Positions 58,391-64,000 of a stretch of DNA of 64,000 nucleotides are shown one piece after another (within the stretch, counting starts at the first letter, position 1; each line of letters begins with the position of its first letter). Source of the DNA: Beroe forskalii (lineage: Eukaryota; Ctenophora; Nuda; Beroida; Beroidae); NCBI GenBank assembly GCA_011033025.1, contig WFMF01000399.1, positions 102,265 to 166,264 on the forward strand. The letters run 5' to 3'. The notes below the pieces were generated by a model, which worked only from the letters and a program-made list of their open reading frames with translations, was not told the origin of the DNA and made no database searches. The position numbers and the translations under genes are program-made.

Positions 58391-59630
58391 AAGGCAATGC
58401 ATGAATTAGCACAATTCTCCTGAAACATTCGTAATCAACTTTGTCATTTGTTATTTGTTCATTACATACAAACTTGTCCTTAGATAAAGCTCCAATTATT
58501 ATCTCCTTTGCATCCTGCACAATAAATTATTGATAAACCACCTGCCGAGTAATCAAGTATTATCACGCTTTCAATTCTATTGAATCATCAATCTTGCCCT
58601 AACCAGGGCCCTGGTTACGCGCACAGAGTGGTTAGGGGAATCATCAATCTAATTCATACAGAGGGGTGATGCTAATAGTGGGTTGATATTCAGATTCAAT
58701 CTTATGTTACCTAGATATATTTTTAATTTTCATTATCTCATTAGAGGCTGGAAGATCCAGTTAATATCAATATTAAATTAGGGATCGTTCACATATTACG
58801 TAATCAATTTTTGGGCATTTTTTACCCCCTCCCCCCTCCGTAATCAAACGTAATCATGGCCAAACCCCCCTCTTTTTTGGAAAATATTACGTAATCATGG
58901 CCCAACCCCCCCTCCTTCAGTTTTTTTGACGTCACCAAAAAACTATATTAACTGATAAAAATTCTAAAATTAGAACAGTATCGTGTGTTTCAATTCAATC
59001 TTAATCATCAACATCATCGACTTGAAGATGACATTCAAAGCTTCATTTACTTTTTCCTACGGAAATCTCGCCTACGACAACTCCTCTGACAATGAGATGG
59101 ACACGTCCTCCTCTTTCTCTTCCTCCAACGCATCCTCATCTGCTCATCATCCTCCTTCACCTCCAACAGATCATCCTCCTCCTCCTCTACACATGAGGCC
59201 CCCAGTTCCACTAAAGAGTCAGAAGTCAACGTCTTGGTCCCACCTCAAATTCCTTCAAAACCGATGGAACCAAAGTTCAGTATCCATTTCCTGCTCATCT
59301 GCCACCAAAGCCGACAGAACCCAAGATCCAGATCAGCCCTAGCCCCTGAGTGCCAGATCAGAGTCTGGCAACTTCACAGACAACTGCAGCTTCCTACACC
59401 TTCATCAAAAAGATTGGTTCCTGGATAATGGAGCTGCGGATGTACGCCAAGACCTGCTCTGGCATCAACTCTAGAGCTCTAGGGAAAGAAAGGCCTCCAA
59501 ACCTCTGATCAAGCACAGAGCAGCAAACCTTATATACAAAGAGGCACTGAAGTGGTTTGAAAGAGTTCAACAAATGGAGTACATCCCTCCTATAAGTCCT
59601 CTACGGGCAGCAATAAAGGAACTATACATT

Positions 59631-62600
59631 AGGGTGTACCAAAAAAAGTGAAAATTATCCGATTTTTCTCAGACTGCCAAAAGTTGCGAATAGTCATGAA
59701 AAGTCACCATGCAAAATATTTTTGAGTTTCGATGATGTTCAAGGGTGGTTCACCCCAATTAAGTGGTTTTGACCTGCGCGCGGGAAGTATTACTTCCATT
59801 TTGTCCATATCTTGGCTCCTGAGTGTCCTAGAGACTCAAATTTGGGCTTAAAATAATCAGAAAGTGCATGTTTGTATACATTTGTGAACCTGAAAACAGT
59901 CTCAGTCATTTATTTTTCACGATATTACAGAAAAACAGCTTTTAAGAAACATAACATTGAAGTGTATATTGATTAAGTACATATATCAATTTAATTGAAT
60001 CTCAAGCCATGTCAAAATAACTCACAGGGACATGTCATCATATCAGGAACATCAGAAACAGAACAAAATAATGTTTTCTAAAACTTATAGTCTATCTGCT
60101 TAAGTATTTTCTTGGTACATCGTTCCTTGCCAGTTTTAACTTTTGTGACTCTGGCTCGCAGCTCAGCAACCATATGAAGCAAGTATTGCTTCTGCTCCTC
60201 TGAATTCGTGATTGTGTTCACATGGTAGTCAGTCATCATACCCAAGGCTCTTTCAGCAGAGTCATTAGTAACACTTGTGGTCACAACAACTTTCTTCAGA
60301 CCTAGAAAGCTCTCGGTTTTTGACCAGTTCTTGACTGGATGAGCCAAAAATTCAGGCTCTCCACCACAGTAAAGATTGAAAAAAGTCCAAGAATCAGGCC
60401 CAATGAAGTCTTTCAGCGTTGTTTGGCCAAACGAAGCAGCTGATGGCATTTCCAAACTATCAGGTAGTGGCTTCCCTTTGTACTTTCGAAGCTGTTTAAT
60501 CATATTAGTCTTTTCCTTGTCAGGAACTCTATCAGAAAAGAGAGCAAATGGCACAAGGCGTTCACTTAGATACCAAAGATGATTAGTCAGTTTATTATAT
60601 GCACTGTTAACCATGGATTTCATGTCTGCATTAAGAATCTTGCGCTTGGCAGTTTCAAGACTCTTCAACAGATCCAAGTCGAGCTGGGGCCCATCAGCAG
60701 AACTAGTTGTACAAAACCAATATTTCACATAGAACAACGATAAGAAGATGGCCAGATTTTCCATCATGTTGAGATCGTCATTTTCAAATGATTCTGACAG
60801 CTGTTCTCTGAATAAGGCCAGCTTTATAGTGTAAATGACAGATGCCATCCAGCGTGCATGGTGGTTGGCTCCAGGAGCATAAATCGTGATGCCATTTGGT
60901 AATGAACCTCCTAGGAATAGCAAAGTAATCATTGCCAATTCTTTGTAATCATCCCTGATTGTGCATGTTTCTTCACTGAGAAATTTGGTAAGGAATTGGA
61001 TGGTGTCTTCTTTCAATCCCTTCAAGTATGATGAGGTAATGTTAGGCAATTTATACTTTTCCAAATCTAGTCTGTTCCAAACTGACACTAATTCCTTGAA
61101 ACAAGACTCAGTTGGAGATTGGGAGTCCCCATATGTTATCTTGCATGCTGCACCATATCAACTCACTGATGTGGTGCCGACAGGCTAACTCTAACACTTG
61201 TCGCCCAAGGAAATCAGAAAGTTGCTTGACAATCCCCTTGTGTATCCCAGAGTTCACACTTGTCGTGTCAAAAACCAAGCCAATGATGCAGGATGTGTCT
61301 ATACCCAGATCAGAAATCTTTCTGTGATCACTTTTGTTACACTGTTTGCATCACCAGAGTCCAACTTGGGAATCCCCTAACAATATGTCATCCTCGTACT
61401 GATGAACAAGAACTGCAACCCTCTCCTCTGATTTTCCAGTATGCTTGAGACTTTTAAGGATCTTACCATCCCAGTGCAACGTAGATGGACTGTGAATTCG
61501 ACCAGCTATCTTGTCAATTAAGCTCTTGCCAGCACCTAGTTCTCACAGAGTCTCTTTTCCTCTTTGCAGTCATAACAGAAAATTTGTGATCATCTATGTT
61601 TTCACCCTGTCCTTTCAACACAGCATTGACTATCTTTGTCACTCTCCTGTTAGATAATCTCAGTTCATCTGCCACAACACATACTTCTGGGCTTAATATG
61701 GGCTGCTGGATTATCTTTTGTCCTTTAGGAGTCACTGAATCAACACTGGTGGATGGCCTATAGATGTCATCATCTTCATCTTGTGACCCTCGGAATTGGA
61801 TACTTCCAGATCAGGAACACAGGCAGCCATGTCAGCCTCACGCTTCTCAGTTAGAACAGCACGTTCTTTGCTTCCTTTTCATCTTTTCTCTAAATTTTGC
61901 GTCCATCTGCCCAATGCTTCCCGTTCCTCCACTTTTCAATCCATGAGCCATTCCTATTTTCAATCTTTCTTTCATCAGTTGAAGTTTCCAATAACTTTTC
62001 ATACCCTGGGCTTATTGCCCAAAATACTTCCTGGAGACTTTCCTTGAATGTCTGGCTTAGTTATCTGCTGCTGGGTAGTTTTCTGCCTCTGTTTAAAAAG
62101 AGCCGTCCAGTCACTCTGCATCTTTTCAATCTGCCGAATCAATGCTGTATCATCTTTCAATTCTATTTCACTGTCTGCTTCATGCCACCATTTCCGTACA
62201 TCTAATGCTGCAAGCCTGGCTGCATTTCTGATAGATGAAGTTCCCCCTGACTCAGCAGATGCCTTCTGGTGGTGACCTCTGAATTTCAGGAAGACTCTTG
62301 CATGGTTGGAGGTTTAGAACCCATAAAAGGACCTGGTTTCAGCTGCATAATCATCAACAAGATATATCTTCTTTCGCAAAATCCATTCAGAATCAAACAA
62401 CCAACTTATTGATACGAAGTGAGAGATAAAATTACAAACAAAAGAAACTGTTCCAGGTTCGTTGTACCTAACTCTAAGTCTGGCTTGTCCTCATTCTTGG
62501 TGCATGTTGACTAATGACCAGCACTTGTAACTTTGTGAAATTCAGGATATACATTATACATACATATCAACTGAACGGCTACTCATCTGATATTATTATC

Positions 62601-62975
62601 ATACAATGGGGCTCTCTGATTGTGACTGATGATGTAACTTTAACGAACGGATACCAAAAAAGCTGTTTTCCGGCAATAACTTGAAAAGTAAAATACTCAG
62701 GCCAGTTTTATGGTCACAAATGTATACAAACATGCAGTTTTCTGATTAGTTTAAGCTAAATTTGAGTCTCTAGGACACTCAGAAGGAGCCGAGATATGGA
62801 CGAAATGGAAGTAATACTTCCCGCGCACAGGCCAAAACCACTTAATTGGGGTGAACCACCCTTGAACATCATCGAAACTCATAAATATTTTGCATGGTGA
62901 CTTTTCATGACTATTCGCAACTTTTGGCAAAGTCTGAGAAAAATCGGATGATTTTCCCTTTTTTTGGTACACCCT
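59631..62975 (-). mobile_element. Long-TIR transposon, 3.35 kb, 10-bp target duplication
   Basis: It is flanked by exact ACTATACATT at 59621-59630 and 62976-62985. Terminal inverted repeats of about 260 bp start agggtgtaccaaaaaaa and pair 59631-59890 with about 62715-62975. Long TIRs with a 9-10 bp duplication are typical of Mutator-like elements, but the encoded protein does not show recognisable MULE hallmarks. Confidence 0.85.
60078..62300 (-). pseudogene. Transposase-like gene of the long-TIR element, frame-broken
   Basis: Only the C-terminal part (60078-61088, 336 codons) is open. It contains GANHHARWMASVIYTIKLALF, a helical region with LSLFYVKYWF, LTNHLWYLSERLV and a late NDSAERALGMM. 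Upstream pieces in shifting frames include STLHWDGKI, VFDTTSVNSGIHKG and LACRHHISELI, then KWWHEADSEIELKDD nearer the 5' end. WDGK, FDTT, ACRHH and SAERAL recur, in my memory, in transposase-like proteins predicted in many marine invertebrates, but I cannot name a superfamily. Stops and frameshifts between 61089 and 61740 make this copy non-functional. The Asp of FDTT and the Glu of SAER are candidate catalytic acids by inference only. Confidence 0.65.
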
Positions 62976-63059
62976 ACTATACATTCTGAACCATATTGAG
63001 TTAGAGTAGATCATGTTTTAATCATAATTATGAAATTTTGACAATTTTTTCTGCAAATG

Positions 63060-63235
63060 GTAAATTTTTGGATATCCTTTAAATTTTCATAAAAAAATTC
63101 TTGAAATTTTCATGAAAATTCTTGAAATTTTTATGAAAATCCTTGGAATTTTCATGAAAATTCTTGAAATTTTCATGAAAATTCGTGAAATTTTAATAAA
63201 AATCCTTGAAATTTTCATGAAAATTTAGATATTTT
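63060..63235. repeat. Tandem gaaattttcatgaaaattctt repeat
   Basis: About eight units of 22 bp, each containing the palindrome ttttcatgaaaa, lie next to the right terminal repeat of the outer transposon. Confidence 0.85.
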
Positions 63236-63341
63236 GATTACGTAATCATTGGTCCCCCCCCCCCCCCCTCGTAATCAAACGTAATCATTTGGAAACCCCC
63301 TCCCCCCTCGGCTGATTACGTAATATGTGAACGATCCCTTA

Positions 63342-64000
63342 TTATGCGCTAATTTATTATCCCATAAATTATAATGTTTAACTTATAATGTTTAATTTAT
63401 TTTTCAATGTTAATGTCTATAAAATAATATAGGCTGGAAAGATCCGTAGATTGTGTGAATCATTGACATGTTTATGAAATTAGTGTTGATGTAATATCAA
63501 AATTTTTTATTTTATTTTATTTTATTTTAAAAGTGGAAGTTTGAAGGCAGTTGATTTATGAAAATATTGTTGATGTGTTAATCAAAATACTTTATTTTAT
63601 TTTAGGATTCTGCTTTGCTCTTAATGTGGAATTGGAGCACTCAGCTGAGGTGCCAAATTAAATTGAAGTTAAGTACCTAGTTAGTGTTTCTCAGCATTGT
63701 GGACACATTGCAATTGTAAGATGTGTTGTTATATGTATTGAATAATGCAATCATTTGAGAAACGTTTTTGTCAGAATCCTCCGGTGTATTTCCAAAAATT
63801 TTGTATTGTATCCTGTATTGCTCACTCACTCATGGATTATCGCAATCCTGCTTTGCTCACTCATGGATCATTGGAATGAGAGTTATTTGCTATTATGTTA
63901 TTATCATTACCATTTTATAGGTCCTACAATGCAAGACCCAATGGCATCATCAAATTCATTTGAGGCAGCCATTTATACCAGTGGTCAATATCGAGATAGT
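63342..64000. other. Right edge, no gene seen
   Basis: AT-rich flank with a ttttattttat run at 63503-63530 and repeated tgctttgctcactcac words at 63815-63865. Nothing else is recognised. Confidence 0.5.

Larger units (their letters stand above)
59026..63009 (+). pseudogene. ORF of the outer transposon, interrupted by the nested element
   Basis: A Ser/Pro-rich frame starts at 59026 (MTFKASFTFSYGNLAYDN, then runs of Ser and Pro). After a frame break a protein-like stretch (NLIYKEALKWFERVQQ, then SPLRAAIKELYI) reaches the insertion site at 59630. Removing the nested element and one target copy lets this frame continue for seven codons to a stop at 63007-63009. No domain is recognised. Confidence 0.45.
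58781..63338. mobile_element. DNA transposon with 25-bp terminal inverted repeats (host of a nested element)
   Basis: Ends gggatcgttcacatattacg plus taatc (58781-58805) and the exact complement (63314-63338) are flanked by tta on both sides, consistent with a 3-bp target duplication as in PIF/Harbinger-like elements. Subterminal cccccctcc/cgtaatcaaacgtaatcat words occur at both ends. Without the nested element it would be about 1.2 kb. Its class is not proven. Confidence 0.75.

Overview
The window is AT-rich nuclear DNA of an invertebrate metazoan. It has short conserved exons with GT/AG boundaries, long introns, an intronless receptor gene with LDL-receptor class A repeats, a Penelope-like retroelement, and many DNA-transposon and foldback repeats. 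The species cannot be named from sequence alone. About a tenth is recognisable coding sequence; most of the rest is repeats.

Genes, left to right: (1) two exons (230-571, +) of a metaxin-1-like gene that enters from the left edge. (2) A GC-rich orphan ORF (7257-7655, -). (3) A three-exon gene for an 87-residue single-pass membrane protein (9954-10612, +). (4) A complete seven-exon LRRC57 orthologue (11338-16660, +; 238 aa). (5) The first three coding exons of a peptidylglycine alpha-hydroxylating monooxygenase (PHM/PAM) gene (28244-30234, +). (6) Internal exons of a sesquipedalian-type PH-domain gene (41089-42921, +). (7) An intronless 1122-aa LDLa-repeat GPCR (44927-48295, -). (8) The first five coding exons of a second metaxin-1-like gene (56596-55200, -). 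The two metaxin copies face each other as an inverted duplication around the other genes.

Mobile DNA and repeats: a 4.94-kb composite foldback element (974-5913) has an exact 8-bp target duplication and carries a second repeat (also at 23276-25749) with an expanded 51-bp satellite. A 1.8-kb repeat at 17575-19363 recurs at 50388-54370, where two further insertions sit inside it. A 5'-truncated Penelope-like element (49.03-50.22 kb) keeps its GIY-YIG domain and a hammerhead-ribozyme-like motif. At 58.78-63.34 kb a long-TIR transposon with a decayed transposase-like gene sits inside another TIR element. There are also several minisatellites and many short perfect hairpins.

The interval 31.48-39.48 kb is a direct duplication whose second copy is full of small deletions apart from one identical block of about 190 bp. 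It looks more like uncorrected long-read gap filling than normal divergence, and it follows the point where the PHM gene stops being recognisable.

No gene set here forms an operon-like system. The most interesting items are the composite foldback element, the minisatellite that repeats a splice donor, the ribozyme-bearing Penelope fragment, the nested transposons, and the synonymous-only difference between the duplicated metaxin exons.
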